The notes beneath the pieces are model-generated. The model made no database searches and was not told where the DNA came from. It worked only from the letters and a program-made list of their open reading frames with translations. Positions 26,316 to 35,236 of a stretch of 64,000 nt of DNA are shown piece by piece; within the stretch, counting starts at the first letter, position 1; each line of letters begins with the position of its first letter. Position numbers and translations under genes: made by a program. Source of the stretch: Micromonospora sp. HNM0581 (GTDB lineage: Bacteria; Actinomycetota; Actinomycetes; Mycobacteriales; Micromonosporaceae); contig NZ_JAASAD010000002.1 in assembly GCF_012726175.1 (NCBI RefSeq), forward strand, positions 62,001 to 126,000, given 5' to 3'.

Positions 26316-28010
26316 TTACTCCCCTTCTGCTGCGGCGGCGACACCGCGAACGTTATCGCGTCGGGGCGGTGAACCGAGCACCACCGCGACGGTCGTCCCA
26401 CTCGGCTGTCGCGGCCTGATCTCCAAGCGGCCTCGGATACGTTCCGCTCTCTCAGCCATGATCGCAAGACCATAGTGCCCGTCCGGGCGCTGGTCACCCA
26501 TGCCCTGACCGTCATCCGACACTTCGATCTGCGCGTACGGGGGATCGACCTCGCAGGTGACCCAGAGATTAGCCGCTCCCGCGTGCTTGCGCGCGTTGGT
26601 GACCGCCTCCTGGGCGATGCGCAGCAGCTCGGCCTCGGTCGCGGCGGGAAGCCGGGCGGTGGACTCGTCCAGGGACAGGTGCACCCGCAGGCCACCGGAG
26701 GCACCGACGGTACGGGCGTACTCGGCGATCGCGGCGGCGAGGCCACCGTGCCGGTCCACCTCGCTGCGCAACTCGAACAGGCTCAGCCGTAGCTCGGTGA
26801 TCACCCGGGTCACCTCCTGGCGCAGCAGGCGCAGTGACTCGGCGGTCTCCTCGGCGTCGTCGTGCACGGTGGCCAGAGCGTTGTCGATGCCGTAGCCCAC
26901 CATCACCAACTCCTGGGCCACCCCGTCGTGGATCTCCCGGGCCAACCGTTGCCGCTCCTCGTTGGTGGCCAGCGAGCGCACCTCGTCGAAGAGCAGGGCG
27001 GCCTCCAGACGCAGCGCGGCCGGGCCGGTCAGCCCGGTCACCTGCGCCACCACCGGGGGCGGGTAGGCCTGCGCCGTGTCCGTCTCCAGCACCACCAGAC
27101 CCACCGTGCGTAGTCCGGCCACCAGCGGCACGATAAGTGCCGAGACCTCCCCACCGAGGTGCGACCGGGACTGCGAGCGGGCCGAAGTCTGTGACTGCTG
27201 ACTGGCCCAGGCATCGGCGATGGCCGAGTCCGCGTCGATCGTGGTTTCCCAGTCGACCCGGTCCGCACCGAGTTGGGCGAGCACCACGAGCCGGCCACCA
27301 CCGCTGGCGGAGAGCACCGCACCCCGGTCGGTACGGGCCACCGAGCGCAGTTCCTCCAACAGGTGCTCGGAGATCCCACCGGGGTCGAGCGTGGCACCGG
27401 GCAGTTGGCGGGCCACCGTACGCAGCTGGGTCAGCAGCCGGGTCGCCTCGGCGTACGGCTGGGGTTTGCTGTCGTGGCGGGCCTGCATGACCCGGTGCAG
27501 TGTGCCGGCCGCGTAGAGGCCGAGGGTGGCCAGGATCAGCCACTGCGCGCAGACAGCGAGATAGCCGGGCTGACTGAGCTGGCGGACCCCGCCGACCTCG
27601 GTGACCGCGCCGGCGAGCACCAGACTGCCGGCGGTCACCGCGATCAGTGCCGCGCCCTCACCGAACCGGCGACGCAGCGCCGTGACGGTCACCGGTACGG
27701 CCAGGTAGGGCAGCACGGCGGAAGCCCCCAGCCCGCCGATCTGTCCGCCGACGGTGGCCACTGCGGCGATCTGGCTGGCCGCCAGCCCGAGCACCATCAC
27801 CTCTGCCACCCGGCTGAGCGGGCCGACAAGCCGGTGCTGAGGCGCCAGCATCGCCGGCAGCCCGGCCAGTGCCAGCAGGACGATCCACCACAGTTGGGTC
27901 ACGTCACGGGTGGCGAAGAGGGTCAGGACAGCGACCAGCGTGAGCACGACGACGCGCGCCGCCGCAGCGAGCGGGTGTGAGCGGGCCAGGGCGGATGTGG
28001 AGGCGGGCAC
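26316..28010 (-). CDS. Membrane sensor histidine kinase (HisKA_3 type)
   Basis: A 564-residue sensor. The N-terminal ~170 residues form about five to six hydrophobic helices and should act as the membrane sensor module. A GAF-like domain follows (about 200-345, including LDPGGISEHLLEELRSVART). The dimerisation/phosphoacceptor motif is ERQRLAREIHDGVAQELVMV (about 365), and the ATPase domain has QEAVTNARKHAGA and VSDDGQGM (about 470-510). GTG 28010 is chosen because the upstream extension is low complexity. The partner is the regulator at 25640-26308; the signal is unknown. Confidence 0.92.
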   Translation of the reverse strand: MPASTSALARSHPLAAAARVVVLTLVAVLTLFATRDVTQLWWIVLLALAGLPAMLAPQHRLVGPLSRVAEVMVLGLAASQIAAVATVGGQIGGLGASAVLPYLAVPVTVTALRRRFGEGAALIAVTAGSLVLAGAVTEVGGVRQLSQPGYLAVCAQWLILATLGLYAAGTLHRVMQARHDSKPQPYAEATRLLTQLRTVARQLPGATLDPGGISEHLLEELRSVARTDRGAVLSASGGGRLVVLAQLGADRVDWETTIDADSAIADAWASQQSQTSARSQSRSHLGGEVSALIVPLVAGLRTVGLVVLETDTAQAYPPPVVAQVTGLTGPAALRLEAALLFDEVRSLATNEERQRLAREIHDGVAQELVMVGYGIDNALATVHDDAEETAESLRLLRQEVTRVITELRLSLFELRSEVDRHGGLAAAIAEYARTVGASGGLRVHLSLDESTARLPAATEAELLRIAQEAVTNARKHAGAANLWVTCEVDPPYAQIEVSDDGQGMGDQRPDGHYGLAIMAERAERIRGRLEIRPRQPSGTTVAVVLGSPPRRDNVRGVAAAAEGE

Positions 28011-28024
28011 GTGACGGATCGTAG

Positions 28025-29824
28025 TCAGCCGCGGTAGATGTCGGCGATTTCCGACGCGTACGTCTTGTGTACGACCTGACGCTTGACCTTCAGCGACGGA
28101 GTCAACTCCCCGGTCGCCTCGGTGAAGTCGTGCGGCAGCACCCGGAAGACCTTGATCGCCTCGGCCTTGGAAACCGACTGGTTGGCCCGGTCCACGGCGG
28201 CCTGGATCTCCGCGCGGATCCCCTCGTGCTGGCGCAGCGTCTCGATCCCGGTGTCGGCCGGCAGCCCGGCCGACTCCAGCCACGCCGGCAGCGCCTCCTC
28301 GTCGAGGGTGATCAGCGCGGCGATGAAGGGCTGCCGGTCACCCACCACCACGCACTGGCTGACCAGGCGGTGTGCCCGGACCTGATCCTCGAGCACGGCG
28401 GGGGCGACGTTCTTGCCGCCGGCCGTCACGATGATCTCCTTCTTCCGGCCGGTGATGGTCAGGTATCCGTCACCGTCGAGCGAGCCCAGGTCGCCGGTGC
28501 GGAACCAACCGTCGGAGGTGATCGCCTCGGCGGTGGCCGCGTCGTTGTGCCAGTACCCCTGGAAGATGAGATCGCCGACGATGAGGACCTCGCCGTCGTC
28601 GTCGATGCGGATCGTCACACCCGGCAACGGCCTACCGACGGTGCCCATGCGGGTGAACCCGGGCAGGTTGGCCGCGGCGGCCGGGGAAGTCTCGGTCAGA
28701 CCGTAGCCCTCGCAGACGGTCACGCCGACGCCCCGGAAGAAGTGACCGAGCCGGGCGCCGAGTGGTGCGCCGCCGGAGATGGCGTCCCGGCAGCGCCCGC
28801 CGAGCGCGGCCCGCAACTTGCCGTAGACGAGCCGGTCGAAGAGCGCGTGCTGGATGCGCAGGGCCAGGCCGGGCCCGCCGGGTGACTCCAGCGCCTCGCT
28901 GTACGCGATGGCGACCGCCTCGGCCCGGGCGAAGATCTTGCCCTTGCCGTCGGCCTCGGCTTTCTGCTTGGCGCCGTTGTAGACCTTCTCGAAGACCCGG
29001 GGTACCGAGAGTACGAAGGTCGGCTTGAACTCCTGCAACTCGGCGACCAGGCTCTTGGTGTCCGAGCAGTGCGCCATCGTGGCCCGGGCCTGCACCACAC
29101 CGATCTGGATGAGCCGGGCGAAGGCGTGTGCGAGCGGCAGGAACAGCAGCGTCGACGCGTTCGGCCCGAACAGGTTCGGCAGCACCGGGACGGCGTTGGC
29201 GATGTCGGCGTACATGTTGCGGTGCGTCAGGACGCAACCCTTCGGACGGCCGGTGGTGCCGCTGGTGTAGATGATCGTCGCCACGTCCGAGGAGCGCATG
29301 TTCGCTCGGCGGCGCCCGATCTCGGTCGGCTCGACCTCGGCGCCGGCGGCCATCAGGTCGTCCACCCCGCCCAGGTCGATCTGCCAGACGTGCGACAGCG
29401 CGGGTAGCTGGTCGCGGACGCCGGCCACAAGTGTGGCGTGCGCGGTCGTTTCCACCACCACGGCGACCGCGCCGGAGTCACCCAGGATCCAGGCCGCCTG
29501 CTCGGCACTCGACGTTTCGTAGATCGGCACGGTGACCGCGCCGGCCGCCCAGACGGCGTAGTCGACGAGCGTCCACTCGTACCGGGTGCGGCTCATCAGC
29601 GCCACCCGGTCACCCGGCTGCACCCCGGCGGCGACCAGCCCGCGAGCGACCGCAGCCACCTCGTCACGGAACTGTCGGCAGGTCACGTCGGCCCAGCCTC
29701 CCGCAGCGTCGCGGCGGACGAACTGCACCGCGTCGGGTGCGGTCTCGGCGTTGTCCCAGACCGGATCGGTGAGGTTGGCCGAATCGCCGACGGTGACGAT
29801 CGGCGGGACGGTGAACTCGCGCAC
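28025..29824 (-). CDS. Long-chain acyl-CoA synthetase (FadD15-like)
   Basis: A 599-residue AMP-forming ligase activating fatty acids to acyl-CoA. The ATP-binding signature is IYTSGTTGRPKGCVLTHRN (about 190). The adenylate motif GYGLTETSP, the hinge GWFRTGDLG and the GRKKEIIVTAGGKNV segment follow. The GTG at 29824 has GAGGGA at a proper distance and gives the ~600-residue length of FadD15 (Rv2187); a GTG two codons upstream has no room for a ribosome-binding site. It is divergent from the SRPBCC gene, as in the mycobacterial Rv2187/Rv2185c pair. Confidence 0.93.
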   Translation of the reverse strand: MREFTVPPIVTVGDSANLTDPVWDNAETAPDAVQFVRRDAAGGWADVTCRQFRDEVAAVARGLVAAGVQPGDRVALMSRTRYEWTLVDYAVWAAGAVTVPIYETSSAEQAAWILGDSGAVAVVVETTAHATLVAGVRDQLPALSHVWQIDLGGVDDLMAAGAEVEPTEIGRRRANMRSSDVATIIYTSGTTGRPKGCVLTHRNMYADIANAVPVLPNLFGPNASTLLFLPLAHAFARLIQIGVVQARATMAHCSDTKSLVAELQEFKPTFVLSVPRVFEKVYNGAKQKAEADGKGKIFARAEAVAIAYSEALESPGGPGLALRIQHALFDRLVYGKLRAALGGRCRDAISGGAPLGARLGHFFRGVGVTVCEGYGLTETSPAAAANLPGFTRMGTVGRPLPGVTIRIDDDGEVLIVGDLIFQGYWHNDAATAEAITSDGWFRTGDLGSLDGDGYLTITGRKKEIIVTAGGKNVAPAVLEDQVRAHRLVSQCVVVGDRQPFIAALITLDEEALPAWLESAGLPADTGIETLRQHEGIRAEIQAAVDRANQSVSKAEAIKVFRVLPHDFTEATGELTPSLKVKRQVVHKTYASEIADIYRG

Positions 29825-29969
29825 CTGCACTCCCTCGTGCTCGCGGGACCCGGTGGGGCCGCCACCTGCGCCGGTGGCCTCGTCGAAACCTACCTGCCCG
29901 GCCGTCCGGGAGCACATCGCAGGTGGGCGCAGCGGCACGCGGGCGGTCACCGGACGGTAGCCTCCCACC

Positions 29970-30425
29970 ATGGCGGACTCCTCCACCCAGTCGATCATCA
30001 TCGGTGCGTCACCGGACCGGGTGGCCGCAGTCATCTGTGACTTTCCGAGCTACCCGGAGTGGACCGACGCGGTCCGTGTCGCGGAGGTGGTCGAGGAGTA
30101 CGAGGACGGTTACGCCAGCCAGGTCCGTTTCGTTCTCGACGCCACCGTGATGGCTGACGAGTACGTGCTGGCCTACGCCTACGCCGAGGACCTGTCCCGG
30201 ATCGAGTGGCACCTGGTGGCCCCGTCGAAGATGCAGAAGGCGCAGCGCGGCTCGTACGACTTGGCGGCCGGTACCGACGGGAGCACCACCGTGACCTACA
30301 CCCTGGAGGTGGAGCTCGCGGTCGGGATGCTCGGCATGTTCCGCCGCAAAGCCGAAAAAATGATCATGGATGCCGCGTTGAAGCAGCTCAAGCGCCGGGT
30401 AGAAGCATCCGGTGCGGCGCAGTGA
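29970..30425 (+). CDS. SRPBCC (START-like) family protein
   Basis: A 151-residue helix-grip protein: STQSIIIGASPDRVAAVICDFPSYPEW is the typical first strand and helices, and the long C-terminal helix is AEKMIMDAALKQLKRRVE. Such domains bind lipids or polyketides in a deep cavity, and Rv2185c is the corresponding mycobacterial gene. The position opposite the acyl-CoA synthetase fits a lipid-related role, which is inference. It starts with ATG, 145 bases from the divergent fadD-like gene. Confidence 0.88.
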   Translation: MADSSTQSIIIGASPDRVAAVICDFPSYPEWTDAVRVAEVVEEYEDGYASQVRFVLDATVMADEYVLAYAYAEDLSRIEWHLVAPSKMQKAQRGSYDLAAGTDGSTTVTYTLEVELAVGMLGMFRRKAEKMIMDAALKQLKRRVEASGAAQ

Positions 30426-30465
30426 CGCGTCCGGCGACCCGGCCGCCGGGGTAGAGGAGCCCAAC

Positions 30466-31158
30466 ATGGGTGCGAAAGAACCGGGCACGGCCCGGGAAGA
30501 GGCGGAGCGGCTGGTAGCCACTCTGCTGGCCACCGTACGGATGGCCGCCACCAACCCGGCGGCGACGCCGCTGGGCCCGCTCGGCGGGCTCGTGGCCGGT
30601 GTCCTCGGTCACAACGACGCCCCGGGTGCCACTCCCGGTGGCGCCAGGAGCGGGTTCGCCACCGGAGGTGCCGAATGCTGCGTCTGCCCGGTATGTCGGG
30701 GCATCGCCGCCCTACGCGATCCGAGTCCCGAGTTCGCCGAACGGCTGGCCACCGGCACCGGGGACCTGGCCGCTGGCCTGGCCAGTTTCCTACGCGCCTT
30801 CGCTCCGGCCGAGTCGGTGGTGGCCCCGACGTCCGGGCCCGCCGCCGGGGCCACCACCGACCCGTTCGACGACCACGTGTGGCGCGAGGCGACCCGGACC
30901 GGGCATGATTCTCAGCCGGCACCGGAGCGAGACGTCTGGGCCGCCGCGACCCGGGCGGACGACGTCGCCGTCCCGGCAGCCGCGCCCGTCGACGCCGCCG
31001 GGTCGGTCACACCGGCCGCACGCCGGGCGTCGACCGAGCGTCGTGTGGTGCCCGTATCCCGGGTACCCGAGGGCGAGCCCGCACCGGGTGACGAGGCCGC
31101 ACCGGACGGCCGTACCGTGCCCGGCGCACGGCAGGACGCACCAGGCGACGAGGCCTGA
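30466..31158 (+). CDS. Hypothetical protein with a CCVCPVC cysteine motif
   Basis: 230 residues, no family recognised. A helical N-terminal part (about 8-45) is followed by the cysteine cluster GGAECCVCPVCRGIAALRDP (about 65-85), which could bind a metal, then a helix (about 88-110). The rest is a long low-complexity tail rich in Ala, Pro, Asp and Thr, probably disordered. GAGGAG 7 bases upstream of the ATG supports the start. It lies between the SRPBCC and glucokinase genes on the same strand and is probably in the same transcription unit. Confidence 0.7.
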   Translation: MGAKEPGTAREEAERLVATLLATVRMAATNPAATPLGPLGGLVAGVLGHNDAPGATPGGARSGFATGGAECCVCPVCRGIAALRDPSPEFAERLATGTGDLAAGLASFLRAFAPAESVVAPTSGPAAGATTDPFDDHVWREATRTGHDSQPAPERDVWAAATRADDVAVPAAAPVDAAGSVTPAARRASTERRVVPVSRVPEGEPAPGDEAAPDGRTVPGARQDAPGDEA

Positions 31159-31225
31159 CCACGGACGACCCGCACCACCGGTGAAGACAGGTGCGCGGGT
31201 GGCACAGCAGAGGGGAGTGGCAGCG

Positions 31226-32173
31226 GTGACGCTGACCATCGGAGTCGACGTCGGTGGCACCAAGGTGGCCGGCGGTGTCGTCGACGACACCGGTACGGTC
31301 CTCGTGCAGGCCCGCCGAGACACCCCCGCCGACGACGTCGGCAAGACCCGCGACGTCATCATCGAGTTGGTCGCGGAACTGGCCACCGGCCACGACGTCC
31401 AGGCGGTGGGCATCGGCGCGGCCGGTTGGATCGACGCCAGCCGTTCCACGGTGCTCTTCGCACCCAACCTGGCTTGGCGCGAAGAGCCGCTGCGGGCGTA
31501 CGTCGGCGCGGCGGTCGGACTGCCGGTCATCGTGGAGAACGACGGCAACGTGGCCGCCTGGGCGGAGTTCCGTTACGGCGCCGCCCGTCACGCCGAAGAC
31601 TCGATGGTGATGTTCACGATCGGCACCGGCGTCGGCGGCGGCATCGTGCTCGGCGGTGAGCTGGTCCGCGGCGCTCACGGCATCGCCGCCGAACTGGGCC
31701 ACATGCTCACCGTCCCCGACGGCCACCAGTGCGGCTGCGGCCGACTCGGCTGCATCGAGCAGTATGCCAGCGGCAGCGCCCTGGTCCGCTTCGCCAGGGC
31801 CGCCGCCCGGCAGGAGCCGCAGCGGGCCGCCGCCCTGCTGGAACTGGCCGACGGGGAGGCCGAGACGATCACCGGGCCGATGGTCACCGCCGCCGCAAAG
31901 TCGGGCGACCCTGTCTCAGCCGAGGCTTTCGCGCAGGTCGGGCGCTGGCTCGGCACCAGCCTGGCGGACATGGCGCAGATCCTCGACCCGCAGATCCTGG
32001 TCGTCGGCGGTGGCGTCATCGACGCCGGTGACCTGCTGATGGGACCCACCCGTCGCTCGTTCACGGAGGCGTTGGCCCAGCGCAGCCGGCTGCCGGTCGC
32101 CGAGATCCGCCCGGCCGAGCTCGGCAACTCCGCCGGGGTCATCGGCGCGGCCGACCTGGCCCGGCGGATCTAG
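31226..32173 (+). CDS. ROK-family glucokinase
   Basis: A 315-residue sugar kinase. The ATP-binding phosphate-1 motif is IGVDVGGTKVAGGVVDD at the N terminus. The sugar-binding ENDGNVAAWAE is at about 110. The zinc-binding ROK motif is in HQCGCGRLGCIEQYASG (about 165-185), with HG/ELGH just before. Without an HTH domain this is an enzyme, not a repressor, and the length matches actinobacterial glucokinases. The GTG at 31226 follows AGGGGAG by 9 bases; GTG 31199 is an alternative. The phosphatase gene begins immediately after its stop. Confidence 0.92.
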   Translation: MTLTIGVDVGGTKVAGGVVDDTGTVLVQARRDTPADDVGKTRDVIIELVAELATGHDVQAVGIGAAGWIDASRSTVLFAPNLAWREEPLRAYVGAAVGLPVIVENDGNVAAWAEFRYGAARHAEDSMVMFTIGTGVGGGIVLGGELVRGAHGIAAELGHMLTVPDGHQCGCGRLGCIEQYASGSALVRFARAAARQEPQRAAALLELADGEAETITGPMVTAAAKSGDPVSAEAFAQVGRWLGTSLADMAQILDPQILVVGGGVIDAGDLLMGPTRRSFTEALAQRSRLPVAEIRPAELGNSAGVIGAADLARRI

Positions 32174-32878
32174 GTGGCCGCGCACGGCGTGCCACTGCGC
32201 GTGTTGTCCTACAACGTCCACGGCCAGCGGGACGACACCGTCGCGCTGGCCAGGGTGGTGCGCGAGACGGCACCGGACGTGGTCGTCGTCCAGGAGGGGC
32301 CGCGCCGGTTCCGGTGGCGGGAGAAGTCGGCCGCGTTGGCCGAGTCGTTCGGCTTGGTCGTCGCCACCGGCGGCCTGCCGTCGTTGGGCAACCTGGTCTT
32401 CACCAGCCTCCGGGTGCGGGTGACCGGGACCCGCTGCCGGCGGTTCCCGCTCACCCCCGGCCGGCACCTGCGCGGCGCCGCGTACGCCGACTGCCGGGTG
32501 GGCACCTCGGCCCGGTTCACCGTCGCTGGATCCCACCTGTCCACCGACCCGGCGGAGCGTCCCGGTCAGGCCGGGCTGTTCAAGCAGGACCTGGCCGCCG
32601 CGCCGTACCCGGTGATCGCCGCCGCCGACCTCAACGAGGAACCGGGCGGACCGGCGTGGCACACCGTCGCCGACGGGCTGATCGATGCGGCGGAGGCAGC
32701 CGACCGGGCCGACCGGCTCACCTACTCGTGCGCTGATCCCCGACGGCGCATCGACGCGCTGTTCGTCGACGCGCGGATCGCCGTGATCGACTACGACGTG
32801 GTCGACACTCCCCTTGCCCGGCGGGCCAGCGACCACTTCCCGGTCCTCGTCGACCTGCTGCTGCCCGCCTCCGCCTGA
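32174..32878 (+). CDS. Endonuclease/exonuclease/phosphatase (EEP) family protein
   Basis: 234 residues with the EEP-fold metal and catalytic motifs: RVLSYNVHG, VVVVQEGPRRF, GSHLST, AAADLNEEPGG and SDHFPVLVD. The family includes AP endonucleases, sphingomyelinases and inositol phosphatases; this short form cannot be assigned a substrate. The GTG start directly abuts the glucokinase stop (TAG then GTG), so they are co-transcribed. There is no signal peptide, so it should act in the cytoplasm. Confidence 0.85.
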   Translation: MAAHGVPLRVLSYNVHGQRDDTVALARVVRETAPDVVVVQEGPRRFRWREKSAALAESFGLVVATGGLPSLGNLVFTSLRVRVTGTRCRRFPLTPGRHLRGAAYADCRVGTSARFTVAGSHLSTDPAERPGQAGLFKQDLAAAPYPVIAAADLNEEPGGPAWHTVADGLIDAAEAADRADRLTYSCADPRRRIDALFVDARIAVIDYDVVDTPLARRASDHFPVLVDLLLPASA

Positions 32879-32970
32879 CACCGGCGCTGCGCCGGGCTGG
32901 ACATCCCGCTCCGTTGTGGAGAGGATTTCGCGCGACCCGGCACTCGTGCCGAGACGAAGGAGATCCCCCG

Positions 32971-34377
32971 GTGCCCACCTCCACCGAGCCCGGCCGTCCA
33001 GATCCGCAGACGAACACGCTCTCCCCCGGCCACGACGGCCGCCCGGTCTCCGACCGGGGTGACACCGTCTGCGTCATCGGCGCCGGTGCCAGCGGCCTGA
33101 CCGCCGTCAAGAACCTCACCGAGCACGGCTTCGGGGTCGACTGCTACGAACGCGAGACCGGCGTCGGTGGTGCGTGGAACTGGCGGCACGACCGCAGTCC
33201 GGTGTACGCGAGCACCCACCTGATCTCGTCGCGGCCGTTCACCCAGTTCCCGGACTTCCCGATGCCCGACCACTGGCCGGACTACCCGCACCACCGCCAG
33301 CTGCTCTCCTACTTCGAGCGCTACGCCGACCATTTCGACCTGCGCCGGCACATCTGGTTCGGCACCGAGGTGGTACGCGTCGAGCCGGTCGACGACGACC
33401 GGTGGGACGTCACCACCCGCAGCACAGGCGGCTACGGCCCCGAGCGCACCTCCCGGTACGCGGCCGTGGTGGTCGCCAACGGGCACAACTGGTCGCCGAA
33501 GCTTCCCCGGTACGAGGGGCTCGAGCAGTTCCGCGGTGAGGTCATGCACGCCTCGTCGTACAAGGACTCGGCGCAGCTGCGCGGCAAGCGGGTACTGGTG
33601 GTGGGGGCCGGCAACACCGGCTGCGACATCGCCGTGGAGGCCGCCCAGCAGGCGTCCCGTTGCTGGCACTCCACCCGCCGTGGCTACTGGTACGCCCCGA
33701 AGTACGTCTTCGGTCGCCCTGCCGACCAGGTCAACGATCTGCTACTGGCGCTGCGGGTGCCGCTGCGGGTCCGGCAGTGGCTCTACCACCGGACACTGCG
33801 ACTGACCGTCGGTGACCTGACCCGCTTCGGCCTGCCGAAGCCGGACCACCGGGTGTACGAGACCCATCTGATCGCCAACAGCCTGCTCGTCTACCACGTG
33901 GGCCACGGCGCGATCACCCCGGTGCCGGACATCGAGCGGCTCCACCCGCACTCGGTGGAGTTGACCGACGGCCGGCAGATCGACCCGGAACTTGTCGTCT
34001 TCGCCACCGGCTACCTGCCGCGCTTCGAGTTCCTCGACGGCAAGATCCTCGGCGACGACGAGGGCGTCGGACGGCCCCGGCTGTGGCTCAACGCCCTCGT
34101 GCCGGACCATCCCACGCTCGCGGTGACCGGGCTGCTCCAACCGGACTCCGGCATCTTCCCCCTGGCTCACTGGCAGGCGGTGCTCTTCGCCCGGCTGCTG
34201 CAGACACGCGCCAGCGCGCCGCAGCGGGCTGCGGCCTTCGCCGCCCGGGTCCGCGCCGGGGCCGGCGAACGCTACTCGGGGCAGGTCAAGGACTCGACCC
34301 GGCACTGGTTCGAGGTCGGGCACGCCGACTACCTGCGCGCGCTTGAGCGCGCCCTACGCGAGCTGGAGAGCAAGTGA
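32971..34377 (+). CDS. Flavin-containing monooxygenase
   Basis: A 468-residue FAD/NADPH monooxygenase. The FAD-binding VIGAGASGLTAVKNL is at about 36-50. The flavin-monooxygenase fingerprint F-x-G-x3-H-x3-Y is present as FRGEVMHASSY. The NADPH-binding VVGAGNTGCDIA (about 212) and VVFATGY follow. Such enzymes oxygenate N or S atoms or perform Baeyer-Villiger reactions. The GTG start at 32971 has GAAGGAG 8 bases upstream. The alpha/beta hydrolase gene overlaps its stop, so the pair is a unit. Confidence 0.9.
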   Translation: MPTSTEPGRPDPQTNTLSPGHDGRPVSDRGDTVCVIGAGASGLTAVKNLTEHGFGVDCYERETGVGGAWNWRHDRSPVYASTHLISSRPFTQFPDFPMPDHWPDYPHHRQLLSYFERYADHFDLRRHIWFGTEVVRVEPVDDDRWDVTTRSTGGYGPERTSRYAAVVVANGHNWSPKLPRYEGLEQFRGEVMHASSYKDSAQLRGKRVLVVGAGNTGCDIAVEAAQQASRCWHSTRRGYWYAPKYVFGRPADQVNDLLLALRVPLRVRQWLYHRTLRLTVGDLTRFGLPKPDHRVYETHLIANSLLVYHVGHGAITPVPDIERLHPHSVELTDGRQIDPELVVFATGYLPRFEFLDGKILGDDEGVGRPRLWLNALVPDHPTLAVTGLLQPDSGIFPLAHWQAVLFARLLQTRASAPQRAAAFAARVRAGAGERYSGQVKDSTRHWFEVGHADYLRALERALRELESK

Positions 34378-35192
34378 CCGAGCGGGTGATGCGCAGCTGG
34401 GAGTGGGCGCGGCCGGTGCGCCCGGTCCGGCGTGAGGTGCTCAGTGCCGTTCCGGAGTTGGAGGAGGGGCGGCCACCGCTACTGTTCGTGCCGGGTTTCG
34501 GCCACGGTGCCTGGGCGTACGCCGAGCACTGGCTCGGACACGTCGCGGCCCGCGGCTTCGGTGCCCACGCGGTGAGCCTGCGTGGGCACGGCGGCAGCGA
34601 CCCGGCGCCGGAGGCGACCCTACGGGCGTACGCCCACGACGTGGTTCAGGTGGCGGCGAGCCTGCCCCGCCAGGCGGTGCTGGTGGGGCACGGTGCCGGT
34701 GCCCTGGTGGTCGCGCACGCCCTGGCCCGCTACCCGGCCCGGGCGGCGGTACTGGTGGCGCCGGTGTGGGGTGATTGGGTGACCTTCGGCGCCGCGTTGC
34801 GTCGCAATCCGTTCGGTACCGTGCCGGCGGTCTTCGGTGCCGGGCTCCGGCTCCACCGCAGGCAGCTGTTCAGCCGTGAGCTGCCCGACGCCGACGCCCA
34901 GCGGCACGCCGCAAGGCTGGGCCGGGCGGGCCGACGAGCCCAGTGGCAGCTGCTGACAGGTGCCGATCCGGAACCGGCGGTGGGCGACCCGCCCGTGCTG
35001 GTGCTGGGCAGCCCGGACGACCGGGTGGTGCCGGCTGCGGCGCTGACCCGGGCCGCGCGGCGGTACGGTTCGGCTCCGCTGCTTTTTCCCGGTATGGGGC
35101 ACGACCTGATGCTCGACGCCAGGTGGCGGGAGCCGATCGACGCGATCCTCGACTGGCTGGTCAAGGATCCGGCCCGCGACGACCTGGGCTGA
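34374..35192 (+). CDS. Alpha/beta-hydrolase-fold protein lacking the nucleophile
   Basis: 272 residues with a clear alpha/beta-hydrolase layout: oxyanion region LLFVPGFGHGAWAYAEHW, nucleophile elbow VLVGHGAGALVVAH, acid in LGSPDDRVVPAAAL and base in FPGMGHDLML. The elbow is G-H-G-A-G, so the catalytic Ser (GxSxG) is Gly107 (codon GGT, 34692-34694). The other triad positions and the fold are retained. It is thus either a non-hydrolytic binding protein or uses a different mechanism. The GTG start overlaps the monooxygenase stop. Confidence 0.88.
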   Translation: MTERVMRSWEWARPVRPVRREVLSAVPELEEGRPPLLFVPGFGHGAWAYAEHWLGHVAARGFGAHAVSLRGHGGSDPAPEATLRAYAHDVVQVAASLPRQAVLVGHGAGALVVAHALARYPARAAVLVAPVWGDWVTFGAALRRNPFGTVPAVFGAGLRLHRRQLFSRELPDADAQRHAARLGRAGRRAQWQLLTGADPEPAVGDPPVLVLGSPDDRVVPAAALTRAARRYGSAPLLFPGMGHDLMLDARWREPIDAILDWLVKDPARDDLG

Positions 35193-35236
35193 GACGTCGC
35201 GTTTTGCTGAAGCGCCGTGGGCGTGGTGGGCCGAAC

